A DNA stretch of 36,144 nt, from IMG/VR virus record IMGVR_UViG_3300004807_000007, positions 1-36,144 of that record. One strand, given 5' to 3'. The notes under the pieces were generated by a model. The model saw only the letters and a list, made by a program, of their open reading frames with translations. It made no database searches and had not been told where the DNA came from. A program made the position numbers and the translations under genes. Of the stretch, positions 1 to 6,740 are shown piece by piece. This DNA comes from a virus. The stretch's first letter is position 1; every line of letters begins with the position of its first letter.

Positions 1-120
1 TGTTATGGTTACGCTTGATGAGTTTTGAAACTACTGAATCAGGTAGATTCTTAAAGCATCCTGTGTTAAACATAAAACATTTACATTTGGATAGCGTTTT
101 AGATCAATTGTTAGAAATTA
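1..120. repeat. Left copy of 120-bp terminal direct repeat
   Basis: These 120 bases are identical to 36025-36144. The two copies run exactly to the two ends of the sequence, so it closes on itself to a 36,024-base circle. Joining the ends keeps a small reading frame open (starts 35859, ends 137). It may be a genuine terminal redundancy or the overlap an assembler leaves on a circular or circularly permuted molecule; the sequence alone cannot decide. Confidence 0.95.
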
Positions 121-137
121 AAAAGGCACTGAAATGA
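1..137 (+). CDS. 3' part of a small gene that starts at 35859 (unknown function)
   Basis: In-frame continuation of the reading frame that opens at 35859, cut by the linear ends; bases 1-2 are the second and third positions of a Leu codon. Closed across the repeat, the gene is 303 bases and codes for 100 residues ending KKALK. The stop TGA (135-137) overlaps the ATG of the next gene (134-136), a usual sign of translational coupling, which supports this as a true gene. It has no recognisable domain. Confidence 0.8.
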   Translation, partial: LWLRLMSFETTESGRFLKHPVLNIKHLHLDSVLDQLLEIKKALK

Positions 138-325
138 AAACATATGATATGATACAAAAATTAAAAGAGATACAAGACGGTCTTGATCATAGTCTTGATT
201 GGTTGCAAGAAGGTATGGGCGAACGATGTAGTTTTCTAAAATTAGAACGAAGGCAATTGCAAGAACTCATTACAGAATTAGAATCTGATCATAATAGATA
301 TATTGCTGACAGAATTAAAACCTAG
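134..325 (+). CDS. Small helical protein, 63 aa, unknown
   Basis: I do not recognise a family. The 63 residues are charged and rich in Leu, Glu, Gln and Arg (for example FLKLERRQLQELITELES), predicting a helical hairpin or coiled coil with no membrane segment. The start overlaps the stop of the preceding frame as ATGA and is preceded by AAGGCACTGAA, a variant of the AAGGAACTGAA ribosome-binding cassette used by several genes here. The last codons and stop (ATTAAAACCTAG, giving IKT) recur at the ends of two other small genes (759 and 35552). Probably an early gene in a polycistronic block that runs across the sequence joint. Confidence 0.75.
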   Translation: MKTYDMIQKLKEIQDGLDHSLDWLQEGMGERCSFLKLERRQLQELITELESDHNRYIADRIKT

Positions 326-340
326 CTTAAAGGAACTGAA

Positions 341-472
341 ATGAATAAAATTATACAGCAACTCGCTGAACAAGCACAAGCCACAACTGTCAATGACCAA
401 CAATTAGATCTTGTTATTCAAATATTACAAGATGCTATTCGTAGATTAGAATTACTAAAGGAACTGAAATGA
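341..472 (+). CDS. Very small helical protein, 43 aa, unknown
   Basis: A frame of 44 codons from ATG at 341 to TGA at 470-472. It reads MNKIIQQLAEQAQATTVNDQ, then a leucine- and isoleucine-rich amphipathic helix ending LLKELK. It is supported by an excellent ribosome-binding site (AAGGAACTGAA) and by the four-base ATGA overlap with the next gene at 469; the DNA coding for its last residues is itself the ribosome-binding cassette of that next gene. No function can be assigned. Confidence 0.7.
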   Translation: MNKIIQQLAEQAQATTVNDQQLDLVIQILQDAIRRLELLKELK

Positions 473-759
473 ATTTAATTGACAAAATTGACCAAACACA
501 CAAACGAGTTTTAGAATTAAAAGAAAAACTCCAACAGGCCCACCAGGAAAAAAATGAAAAAGATATTAAATTATTTACGGACAGGGTATTGTCCGTGGCT
601 AACGAACGCTATTTGTTAAAATCATTATATTTTGAAACTGTATGTCAGACATTTGGGATTGAATTATCTGATCTTATGATGATAACTGGTGCAGAATTAG
701 ATCTCAGTAAATTACGGGACGAATATCAGGTCGTGATTCAAGCAACAATTAAAACCTAA
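469..759 (+). CDS. Small helical protein, 96 aa, unknown
   Basis: Ninety-six residues, highly charged and helical in the first half (KRVLELKEKLQQAHQEKNEK), then a mixed segment around QTFGIELSDLMMITGAELDL. No family recognised. The start overlaps the preceding stop as ATGA, downstream of AAGGAACTGAA. It ends with the same IKT codons and flanking DNA (ATTAAAACCTA) as the genes ending at 325 and 35552. It is the last gene before the conserved hairpin at 786-814 and so probably closes the small-gene operon. Confidence 0.75.
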   Translation: MNLIDKIDQTHKRVLELKEKLQQAHQEKNEKDIKLFTDRVLSVANERYLLKSLYFETVCQTFGIELSDLMMITGAELDLSKLRDEYQVVIQATIKT

Positions 760-780
760 CTTCTCCCAAGGTGTTTAAGG

Positions 781-830
781 TTTTGGCCCTGCCCTAAGAC
801 AGTTACGGTAGGGCATTTTCTTGACCAAAA
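781..830 (+). terminator. Conserved hairpin, copy A (probable terminator or processed RNA end)
   Basis: GCCCTGCC (786-793) pairs with GGTAGGGC (807-814) across a 13-base loop beginning CTAAGACAG, followed by ATTTTCTTGAC. A weaker outer pairing TTTTGG/CCAAAA (781-786 with 825-830) is possible. A second copy lies at 35609-35637 with the same stem length and nearly the same loop, and with compensatory stem changes. The site lies between the small-gene block and the late genes. Only four T residues follow, so a classical intrinsic terminator is likely but not certain. Confidence 0.65.
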
Positions 831-878
831 CGCACAGCCACCAGCCGCTCACGGAAAAGGTTTCACTTTGCCTGACAC

Positions 879-886
879 CATAAATA
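879..886 (+). promoter_or_regulatory. T4-late-like promoter box CATAAATA
   Basis: CATAAATA ends six bases before the ATG at 893. The same octamer lies in front of genes at 2092, 6741, 9072 and 12201. It resembles the T4 late promoter TATAAATA and the related motif of T4-like cyanophages. If transcription starts at the usual distance after the box, the mRNA would begin at or next to the start codon, agreeing with the absence of a Shine-Dalgarno sequence here. Confidence 0.55.
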
Positions 887-892
887 AATTAT

Positions 893-1291
893 ATGACAAC
901 AACCAACGCAATCATCAACGCCACTGGAGAAACCTTACGCCAAGGTCGTTACAAGATTAAGACACCATCAAGAGGTGGTGCACGTCCAGGCGCTGGTCGT
1001 CCCAAGGGCTCTACGGCTCTTATTACCGCTCGTACCTTGGTAGAAGCCATTGAACAAGAAAGTGGTAAACCATTTGAAGTTATGTTGGCAGAAGGTTATG
1101 TTGACGCTGTCGTCAATAATGATGCCCGCACACGCTTAGAGTATGAGCGTATGATACTAGGCAAGGTTGTTAGTGATCGCACAGCAGTAGAAGTAACAGA
1201 ATCAGAAGACGTAGCGGCTGCCAAGGCTGAAGCTTTTGCTCAAGCATTATTAGCCTTGAACACCGTGGAACGCAAAGGTAACGCACAATGA
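893..1291 (+). CDS. Probable terminase small subunit (TerS-like)
   Basis: Protein of 132 residues. After a short leader it has RGGARPGAGRPKGS (about residues 27-40), a basic Gly/Pro/Arg motif very common at the N-terminus of phage small terminases, then a helical region ending in a segment (LEYERMILGKVVSDRTAVEV, about 83-102) of the kind seen in podoviral TerS proteins. TerS recognises phage DNA and regulates the large terminase motor. The gene is first in the late block and sits about 3.8 kb before the large terminase, an unusual separation; the helical protein at 4795 is the rival candidate. No Shine-Dalgarno is visible; the start is chosen because it lies just after the CATAAATA box. Confidence 0.55.
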   Translation: MTTTNAIINATGETLRQGRYKIKTPSRGGARPGAGRPKGSTALITARTLVEAIEQESGKPFEVMLAEGYVDAVVNNDARTRLEYERMILGKVVSDRTAVEVTESEDVAAAKAEAFAQALLALNTVERKGNAQ

Positions 1292-1779
1292 GTCAAGGTA
1301 AACTTAATGGTCTGGCCAGTAACCTAAGCAACTACAACACCGCTAGCCAACCTGGCGCTAACCTAGCTGGCCAAATAGCACAGCAAGGTGTGGCACCACA
1401 GCCCAATCAAAGTCAGGTTGGCGAGTTTGGCAACAGCTTTGGTCAACCTTCACCTAACACACCTTATCAACCCTCACCTAGTGGACAACATCCCTTGGGT
1501 GGTTCACAGGCTCAGATTGATGCTTGGAATAGTCTACAAGGCCTTGTACAACAGGGTAATCAGATGTTTGGTCAGAGTAAACAAAGTAATGCAGGTAGCT
1601 TAGGATCACCAGTGGCACCACAGCCACCCACAGACTCAAGCCTAGCACAAGGTCCTGGTCCTAACTTTGTTGCTCCTGGTCCAGTGCCACCCACTAACTT
1701 AGATGGCCTAAACAGTTTGCCAGGTCCAGACAATTACGCAACCACAGGATCATTTAACACAGGCTATAGAGGATTCTAA
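1288..1779 (+). CDS. Gln/Pro/Gly/Ser-rich virion-type protein, 163 aa
   Basis: Low-complexity protein of 163 residues rich in Gln, Pro, Gly, Ser and Asn, with no predicted membrane segment. No family recognised. It begins MSQGKLNG, almost the same as the start of the protein at 23907 (MSQGKLGG), also rich in Gln, Gly and Pro. The start overlaps the preceding stop as ATGA. Composition and place in the late block suggest a flexible minor virion protein, but this is inference. Codons and frame continuity support it over the overlapping shorter frames. Confidence 0.7.
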   Translation: MSQGKLNGLASNLSNYNTASQPGANLAGQIAQQGVAPQPNQSQVGEFGNSFGQPSPNTPYQPSPSGQHPLGGSQAQIDAWNSLQGLVQQGNQMFGQSKQSNAGSLGSPVAPQPPTDSSLAQGPGPNFVAPGPVPPTNLDGLNSLPGPDNYATTGSFNTGYRGF

Positions 1780-1782
1780 ACT

Positions 1783-2058
1783 ATGCAGGTCAAACCCTTA
1801 AATGAACTTAAACGCCCAAGTGGCACAAGCACAGCCACGCCCAGGTCAGGCAAGAGCTTTGTGGAGAGCCCTGAACCTCCACATTCCATAGACAACTATG
1901 AACCACACAGTCGTCACAGTGACGCACGTGGCAAGCACTATAAAGAGGTAGTCATAGGTAAGACTGATACAGGACAGTATGGTGATCGTGCCATAGCCAA
2001 ATTAAATCCAACCACAGCAGGTCCAGCCATACGCAGTTATCCTGGCCTAGCTAACTGA
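1783..2058 (+). CDS. Small hydrophilic protein, 91 aa, unknown
   Basis: Ninety-one residues, rich in Ser, Thr, Arg, His and Pro (for example PHSRHSDARGKHYKEVVIG), with no hydrophobic core evident and no family recognised. It starts three bases after the preceding stop, inside a tightly packed series of small late genes. The stop TGA (2056-2058) lies directly before the CATAAATA box at 2059. A segment with the pattern SRHSDARGKHY resembles STRSEHYHKH in the next protein, hinting at a shared origin or binding role. Confidence 0.7.
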   Translation: MQVKPLNELKRPSGTSTATPRSGKSFVESPEPPHSIDNYEPHSRHSDARGKHYKEVVIGKTDTGQYGDRAIAKLNPTTAGPAIRSYPGLAN

Positions 2059-2066
2059 CATAAATA
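2059..2066 (+). promoter_or_regulatory. T4-late-like promoter box CATAAATA
   Basis: CATAAATA directly follows the stop of the preceding gene and continues as ATAAATAAACTTAT, a 14-base string found identically at 34032-34045 before another small gene. The ATG of the downstream gene is at 2092, leaving a short leader (TATAATATAGGACAAGC) that contains AGGA as a possible ribosome-binding site. Confidence 0.55.
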
Positions 2067-2091
2067 AACTTATAATATAGGACAAGCAACA

Positions 2092-2391
2092 ATGCCATTA
2101 ATTAAGAGTACAAGCAAACAAGCATTTGGTGAAAACATCAAACGTGAAATGGCTGCTGGTAAACCACAGAAGCAGGCAGTTGCTATTGCCTACAGTGAAA
2201 AGCGTGAAGCTGGGAAAGCTCATCCACACCATAGCGACCATTCAAGCACACGCAGTGAACACTATCACAAGCACGTGGCAGGTGATATGATTCGCCCAGT
2301 AGAAGTCCTAGGTATGACGACCAAGGCACACAAATCAGAACACGCACCTCAAACGGCTGAAGATATCTCAGAAAAAGGACATAAACTATAA
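2092..2391 (+). CDS. Small basic His-rich protein, 99 aa (MPLIKS-type phage protein)
   Basis: The N-terminus MPLIKSTSKQAFGENIKREM, followed by AGKPQKQAVAIAYSEKREAG, is a pattern found in many phages as a small protein of unknown role. The second half is unusually rich in His, Lys and Ser (for example HPHHSDHSSTRSEHYHKH, about residues 44-61), which would suit metal or nucleic-acid binding. The gene lies after its own CATAAATA box, and its stop overlaps the next start by one base (TAATG). The family resemblance is from memory; the function is unknown. Confidence 0.75.
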   Translation: MPLIKSTSKQAFGENIKREMAAGKPQKQAVAIAYSEKREAGKAHPHHSDHSSTRSEHYHKHVAGDMIRPVEVLGMTTKAHKSEHAPQTAEDISEKGHKL

Positions 2392-2687
2392 TGACCGCCA
2401 AGCACTTAAAAGGTGAATACAACCTAAACCCAACCTCAATGGTTATGAAATCAGGATCAGAACAGGCACGTGAAGCACAGCGTCCTGTCAAAGAATATGT
2501 ACGTGGTAAGAACCCTGCAGTCAAAGAAGCACACCAAGTTAGTGCAGACACCTGTACAGAATGTGCGGATATGACGCATCCTGCTATGCAGACTCGTCAT
2601 AGCCATCCACGCAATATCAAACACACAGATGGACGAGTACACGAAGATGATCACCACGCAGTACGCAAAATGAAGGGTATGATGTAA
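2391..2687 (+). CDS. Small His/Cys-containing basic protein, 98 aa
   Basis: Ninety-eight residues. The central part holds DTCTEC followed by several His (THPAMQTRHSHPRN, then HEDDHH near the C-terminus), a spacing that could bind a metal ion, although no classical zinc finger is complete. The rest is basic. No family recognised. It starts at the last base of the preceding stop (TAATG), a typical coupled start. Part of the cluster of small late proteins between the small terminase and the head module. Confidence 0.72.
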   Translation: MTAKHLKGEYNLNPTSMVMKSGSEQAREAQRPVKEYVRGKNPAVKEAHQVSADTCTECADMTHPAMQTRHSHPRNIKHTDGRVHEDDHHAVRKMKGMM

Positions 2688-2688
2688 T

Positions 2689-3111
2689 ATGAAAAACAAT
2701 ACAACTTTGGCTCGTAAGGCCAGCAACACAATGAAGACGAATGCGGGCCAGGTTAAGCCACATCGCCGTAGTGACCAAGCAGGTGATGGTGCAGACTTTG
2801 CCTTTAATGGTCAGATGGGCGATGGCGTTAATCGTGACAGTTCACGTGATGGCATTTGTGTAAACCAATACGCACATTTGGTCAAGAACCCAGATCGTAT
2901 CAACCACGGCCTAGACACAGTTAACCGTCGTGGTAACGCTAGTGACAGTAGTTACGACCGTATGACAAGCGTTGGTCCAAGTGCTACCAAAGACGCCAAT
3001 CGTCACACAGTGGCCACAGCCAGCCAAGGTCACCCCGTTGAATCTGGTTACAACCGTGTTCCACACGTGGCTAACCCAGACAAGATTTATATTACAAAGG
3101 CCGCACGATAA
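2689..3111 (+). CDS. Hydrophilic Asn/Asp/Arg/His-rich protein, 140 aa
   Basis: Protein of 140 residues with many Asn, Asp, Arg, His, Ser and Gly (for example NGQMGDGVNRDSSRDGI), no hydrophobic stretch and no family recognised. Several motifs of the type NPDRINHG and NPDKIYIT recur near residues 68 and 132. It begins one base after the previous stop, and its stop overlaps the next start (TAATG). It looks like a disordered or extended minor virion component; that is inference from composition and neighbours. Confidence 0.7.
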   Translation: MKNNTTLARKASNTMKTNAGQVKPHRRSDQAGDGADFAFNGQMGDGVNRDSSRDGICVNQYAHLVKNPDRINHGLDTVNRRGNASDSSYDRMTSVGPSATKDANRHTVATASQGHPVESGYNRVPHVANPDKIYITKAAR

Positions 3112-3470
3112 TGGCATTAAGTACATCAACAAACATTTATCCAATTGGCAATTCAGTGTTTATTGGAGCAACCACAGCCAGTCAACAGGTTTATGTTACA
3201 GCACCAGGCTCTAACATTTCAGCTTTGTTAATTGAAAACCTAGATGCTACCAATGATGTGTTTGTAAACTACAGCACAGGCTCAACCAGCACAGCCACAG
3301 TACCTACCACTGGCACACCACAACCTGGTGTTGCTGTACAGGCCAATTCAAACAAGGTCATTAACATTGCCGCAGTTGGAGCCACATTTGATTCAAACGT
3401 AACTGTCAGCCTGGCATTGGCAATACCAGGAGCAACAGCCGCTAACGTATTAATTACACCAGTGGTATAA
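3111..3470 (+). CDS. Small beta-rich protein, possible head decoration protein
   Basis: Protein of 119 residues dominated by Thr, Val, Ala, Ser and Asn in alternating patterns (LLIENLDATNDVFVNYS, VNIAAVGATFDSNVTVSLAL-like strands), which predicts a single beta-sandwich. It is the only clearly beta-rich protein in a cluster of basic small proteins. Size, fold type and place before the head genes would suit a capsid decoration or head-fibre protein; this is inference and no sequence family is recognised. The start overlaps the preceding stop by one base. Confidence 0.7.
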   Translation: MALSTSTNIYPIGNSVFIGATTASQQVYVTAPGSNISALLIENLDATNDVFVNYSTGSTSTATVPTTGTPQPGVAVQANSNKVINIAAVGATFDSNVTVSLALAIPGATAANVLITPVV

Positions 3471-3479
3471 GGACACACA

Positions 3480-3674
3480 ATGGAACACAAATCAAAAGGA
3501 CGAATGTGGATCGCAGGTGCCGTCAAGCATCCTGGTATTCTACACAAAGAGTTGCACGTGCCCAAGGGCGAAACTATTCCTGCTAAGAAATTAAAAGCCG
3601 CAGAGAAGAAAGGTGGCGTGATTGCTCGTCGTGCTCACCTAGCAGAAACATTGAAAGGTTTCCATAAAAAATAA
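3480..3674 (+). CDS. Small basic protein, widespread phage family, 64 aa
   Basis: Sixty-four residues with the pattern WIAGAVKHPGILHKELHVPK followed by GETIPAKKLKAAEKKGG and ending AHLAETLKGFHKK. Short proteins with this KHPG-LH-EL plus IPAKKL signature occur in many unrelated phages, to my recollection always as unknown. Strong positive charge suggests nucleic-acid or acidic-partner binding. AAGGACACACA upstream is a fair ribosome-binding site. Another member of the basic small-protein cluster. Confidence 0.78.
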   Translation: MEHKSKGRMWIAGAVKHPGILHKELHVPKGETIPAKKLKAAEKKGGVIARRAHLAETLKGFHKK

Positions 3675-3676
3675 TT

Positions 3677-4012
3677 ATGGCAAAAGTATACATAGAACAA
3701 CATTCATCAGCAGATCGTCCTGATCGTCGTGATGAAACACGTGGTCGTAATCCACACGCTCGTGACAACGTTAATGTCGCACAAGGTCCACGTGTAGGTA
3801 ATACAGGTGCACACAAGGCCAAACGTGGCCGTTTCTTGGATCAGAAAGCAGAACGTCAACCCCTAGCAGATATGGTAGAACGTGCCTTTGCTAGACGTGC
3901 TGGAGAACTAGAAGCCAATCCAGGCGAACACGAAATACCTGGCGAAGGTGGCATTGACTCAAATAGTCAGATCAAGCGTTTTGCCGCACGTAAGAACAAG
4001 TACAAAGATTAA
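3677..4012 (+). CDS. Small Arg/Lys-rich protein, 111 aa, unknown
   Basis: Protein of 111 residues, rich in Arg, Asp, Glu and Lys; N-terminal half with DRPDRRDETRGRNPHARDN and a basic patch near residue 47 (AHKAKRGR), then a helical middle (ADMVERAFARRAGELEA) and a basic C-terminus. No family recognised. It starts two bases after the preceding stop and is the last gene of the small basic cluster, directly followed by a hairpin terminator. Confidence 0.7.
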   Translation: MAKVYIEQHSSADRPDRRDETRGRNPHARDNVNVAQGPRVGNTGAHKAKRGRFLDQKAERQPLADMVERAFARRAGELEANPGEHEIPGEGGIDSNSQIKRFAARKNKYKD

Positions 4013-4032
4013 CCTACCTTAGGGTTACAGTT

Positions 4033-4064
4033 TGGGCGTCTGTAAAATGCCCACATTTTATTTT
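4033..4064 (+). terminator. Intrinsic terminator after the small-protein cluster
   Basis: TGGGCGT (4033-4039) pairs with ATGCCCA (4047-4053), with one G-T pair and a seven-base loop, followed by CATTTTATTTT. It lies between the stop at 4012 and the start at 4076, so it separates the small-protein cluster from the packaging and head module. Confidence 0.75.
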
Positions 4065-4075
4065 AAGGAACTGTA

Positions 4076-4795
4076 ATGAAAAAAGAAACACGAACTCTAG
4101 AACCCGCATTCGCGGAATCACATCCACAAGCAGGAAAACCAGTAGACCTAGGCTTTGATTTAGAAGGCCTAATGAGTGATTTTCCTACGGCACGTGAATT
4201 AGAAAAGTTTGTATTTGATCAAACTGGCGTAGTGCTAGATCTCAAAGGTCGTAGCAACAAGGTCAAATATCAAATTGCACTTGATGTATTAAATGGTGCG
4301 GCTCCGCCAGCGGCTGTGTTAGGCAAAGAAAATCCCTATGTGGACAAGAATGAAATTGTGCCTATTGAACCACCTAAGAATATTCCACCACGTGAAAATG
4401 TAACTCCAGTGGCACAGTTTCAATGTGATACATTCCCACATCCAGACAAAGAATGGTCAGCACAGGGACAAAAGTGTTCAGTAATATTCCGCAAATACAT
4501 TGACAACATCATTACCTATGAAATCATTGGTCCTATGGCTTTACGTGCTGTTGGATCACGTATTAATAAATTTGGACAAAACACTCCAGAAAAATATGTA
4601 TGGGTTGATCCACGCACAGGCGAACAGGTCATTCAAGATGATCGTGGACGTCTAACTCCTATTGGCACACGCTTAAAAAACTTTATGAGCAAGATGAAAG
4701 TTGGCAATAAGACACAATGGGAAACCTGGATTGACCGTGACTTTGTTTTGGGTGGTGATAGTGCTGCCGCATTAGATAATCCTTGGAATGTCTAA
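4076..4795 (+). CDS. Unknown protein of the packaging module, 239 aa
   Basis: Protein of 239 residues, soluble and mixed alpha/beta, not recognised. N-terminal third helical (SDFPTARELEKFVFDQTGVV), a Pro-rich linker near residues 97-107 (VPIEPPKNIPPRENVTP), then a C-terminal region with WVDPRTGEQVIQDDRGRLTP and aromatic residues. AAGGAACTGTA precedes the ATG, the same ribosome-binding cassette used by many small genes here. It ends TAATG, coupled to the next gene, and sits two genes before the large terminase, so a role in packaging or head assembly is possible but unproven. Confidence 0.8.
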   Translation: MKKETRTLEPAFAESHPQAGKPVDLGFDLEGLMSDFPTARELEKFVFDQTGVVLDLKGRSNKVKYQIALDVLNGAAPPAAVLGKENPYVDKNEIVPIEPPKNIPPRENVTPVAQFQCDTFPHPDKEWSAQGQKCSVIFRKYIDNIITYEIIGPMALRAVGSRINKFGQNTPEKYVWVDPRTGEQVIQDDRGRLTPIGTRLKNFMSKMKVGNKTQWETWIDRDFVLGGDSAAALDNPWNV

Positions 4796-5079
4796 TGAAT
4801 GAGTTTGGCAAAGCTCTAGCACAAGAACAGGAACGACTAGTGCAGGATACCAAAATCCTGCAAAAGGTCAATGCTATACACCGTGATGCTTTTCCTGAAA
4901 AATACCCCCGTCAAGTAGAGCATTGCCTGCGCCTGGTTATGGAACGCTTACAAAAAAGCCTAGAGAAACGTGTAGGCGAAGATCCAGCAGACCCTGCCAC
5001 CTGGCGCATTACCACACAAGAATTAGCTGAACTGGCCACGGCTGCATACTCACTTGATCAAATCCGCAAAGGACTCTAA
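4795..5079 (+). CDS. Helical protein before the large terminase, alternative TerS candidate
   Basis: Ninety-four residues, almost wholly helical and charged (QEQERLVQDTKILQKVNAIH, then EHCLRLVMERLQKSLEKRV, then TTQELAELATAAYSLDQIRK). The ATG at 4795 overlaps the preceding stop by one base; an in-frame TTG at 4783 would lie inside that gene and is less likely. The stop directly abuts the ATG of the large terminase. Position immediately before terL is where a small terminase is often found, so this gene competes with the one at 893 for that role. Confidence 0.78.
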   Translation: MNEFGKALAQEQERLVQDTKILQKVNAIHRDAFPEKYPRQVEHCLRLVMERLQKSLEKRVGEDPADPATWRITTQELAELATAAYSLDQIRKGL

Positions 5080-6705
5080 ATGTTAGATCCTGCTGTACTA
5101 ATGCGTCGTGCCATACGTTATGTTTGTGATGAACATAAGGTTGATCCTGTGGCCATTCAACAACTACCCAGGCCAGTACAAGACAAGTTTCAGGACCTGG
5201 CGATCGCTGTACGCGATGATATGGAATTCAATCAATTAAAGTATTTCCGTCCATTCCAACATCAACTACGATTTTTCGCAACTGGTACAAGCGATCGCCG
5301 TGGTATCCTGGCTGCCAACCGTATTGGTAAAACAGTATCAACCTGTTATGAAACTGCTATGCACCTAACTGGCCTATATCCTAGCTGGTGGACAGGTAAA
5401 CGTTATGCCAAACCTATCACTGCTATGGTAGCTGGTGAAGGTTGGAGTCAGGTAGCACTAGTATTACAAAATGAATTGTTAGGAACCAATGATGTTAAAA
5501 TCAAAGACCATATTGGCACTGGTGCTATACCCCGTGCTTGTATTATTACAGAAACTATGCGAAGCGATGGCGCTAATTGTATTGGCGTTGAGATACGTCA
5601 CACTAGCGGCAGTAAAAGTTATTTGCTATTTGCTAACTATACACAGGAAGTTAGACAAATGCAGGGTTTCAAACTCAACCTGGCCGTTTTTGATGAGCAA
5701 CCGCCAGATGACTTTTTCAGTGAGATTGTTACGCGAACTGCTACTACACAAGGACAGGTACTGTGTTCGTTTACCCCACTCAAAGGACTCAACGGACTAG
5801 TATCAAAGTTTTGGCATCAAGAAGAAGGATACAGTCACATACGTGTGAGCTGGGATGACGTGCCTGAATATGATCCTTGGGGTGAAGCATTCTTATTAAA
5901 CGAAACAAGACTACAACTTGAGCGAGATTATCTTCCACACGAGCGTGATGCTCGCCGCAATGGTGTTCCTGTTATGGGTAAAGGCGCAGTATTTCAAATA
6001 CGTAATTGGCCCACCTATAAAACTGGCACATATGATTTTCGCAATACTAGCGGTCTATTGCGTCTTATTGCTCTTGATCTAGGCCTGGTCAATGATAAAA
6101 CTGTTCTTAGTATGATGTATTGGGAACCTAATGAACGTACGGCTTGGTTGGATCGTCAAATTGTGGTCAAAGGCACAGAAGAAGCCAATCCTATGAATTA
6201 TATCAATCATCTAATGCGTCCAGAAGTATTTGGCACTCCTATTGTGCTACCTCCAGACGCAGGTACAGTGGGTCGTTATACTATGAGCAGTCTAAGCATA
6301 CGTCAGCTGTTTGAAAGTTATGAATTAAATGTCTATCCAGAGCCTATACGCAATCCACCTGATGATCAAGGACGTACTACCAATCACAAAGCATTTGGTA
6401 TTAACACTATGCGACAAATGATGGAAATAGGCACGTTTATGATCAACGAAAACTGTGTTGAATTCCTACGTGAAGCACAAAACTACTATGTAGATGACAA
6501 AGGTCGCTTTAGTGATCCAGATGACTGCATTGACTCTGCACGTTACGCCTTGTTAGGCTGCCTAAATGGCTGGGCTGAACCTTGGGATAGTCGCAGTCCT
6601 AGTCAACGTTTCCGCGATGCCGCACACAATATGAAAGTACGCAAACAACAACAGGCCTTAATAGAACGTCCTGCTTGGAAGAGGGTTTACTCCGCTGATG
6701 AGTAG
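5080..6705 (+). CDS. terL: Terminase large subunit (packaging ATPase and nuclease)
   Basis: Motor that drives DNA into the prohead and cuts it. The 541 residues show both expected domains. The ATPase has a Walker-A-type AANRIGKT (78-85), with the deviant form usual in terminases, and a Walker B ending in Asp205-Glu206 (LNLAVFDEQ). The nuclease has acidic residues at ALDLG (Asp333) and DPDDCIDSARYAL (Asp482 and Asp485). Length is normal. The ATG follows directly on the preceding stop and the portal gene comes next, the usual packaging order. Identification is firm; cos, pac or terminal-repeat mode cannot be read from it. Confidence 0.95.
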   Translation: MLDPAVLMRRAIRYVCDEHKVDPVAIQQLPRPVQDKFQDLAIAVRDDMEFNQLKYFRPFQHQLRFFATGTSDRRGILAANRIGKTVSTCYETAMHLTGLYPSWWTGKRYAKPITAMVAGEGWSQVALVLQNELLGTNDVKIKDHIGTGAIPRACIITETMRSDGANCIGVEIRHTSGSKSYLLFANYTQEVRQMQGFKLNLAVFDEQPPDDFFSEIVTRTATTQGQVLCSFTPLKGLNGLVSKFWHQEEGYSHIRVSWDDVPEYDPWGEAFLLNETRLQLERDYLPHERDARRNGVPVMGKGAVFQIRNWPTYKTGTYDFRNTSGLLRLIALDLGLVNDKTVLSMMYWEPNERTAWLDRQIVVKGTEEANPMNYINHLMRPEVFGTPIVLPPDAGTVGRYTMSSLSIRQLFESYELNVYPEPIRNPPDDQGRTTNHKAFGINTMRQMMEIGTFMINENCVEFLREAQNYYVDDKGRFSDPDDCIDSARYALLGCLNGWAEPWDSRSPSQRFRDAAHNMKVRKQQQALIERPAWKRVYSADE

Positions 6706-6707
6706 GC

Positions 6708-6715
6708 CATAAATA
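6708..6715 (+). promoter_or_regulatory. T4-late-like promoter box CATAAATA before the portal
   Basis: CATAAATA, preceded by GGC exactly as at 12185-12195, begins two bases after the terminase stop and is followed by AATAAAATAAACAAAGG leading to the portal ATG at 6741. The predicted leader holds AAAGG as a ribosome-binding site. Confidence 0.55.
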
Positions 6716-6740
6716 ATAAAATAAACAAAGGTACCTTATA

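Noticed and set aside
2183-2551. 122-codon open frame on the minus strand, Cys- and Leu-rich
   Set aside because: It lies fully opposite two well-supported small genes (2092 and 2391), has no ribosome-binding site and a composition typical of an antisense frame.
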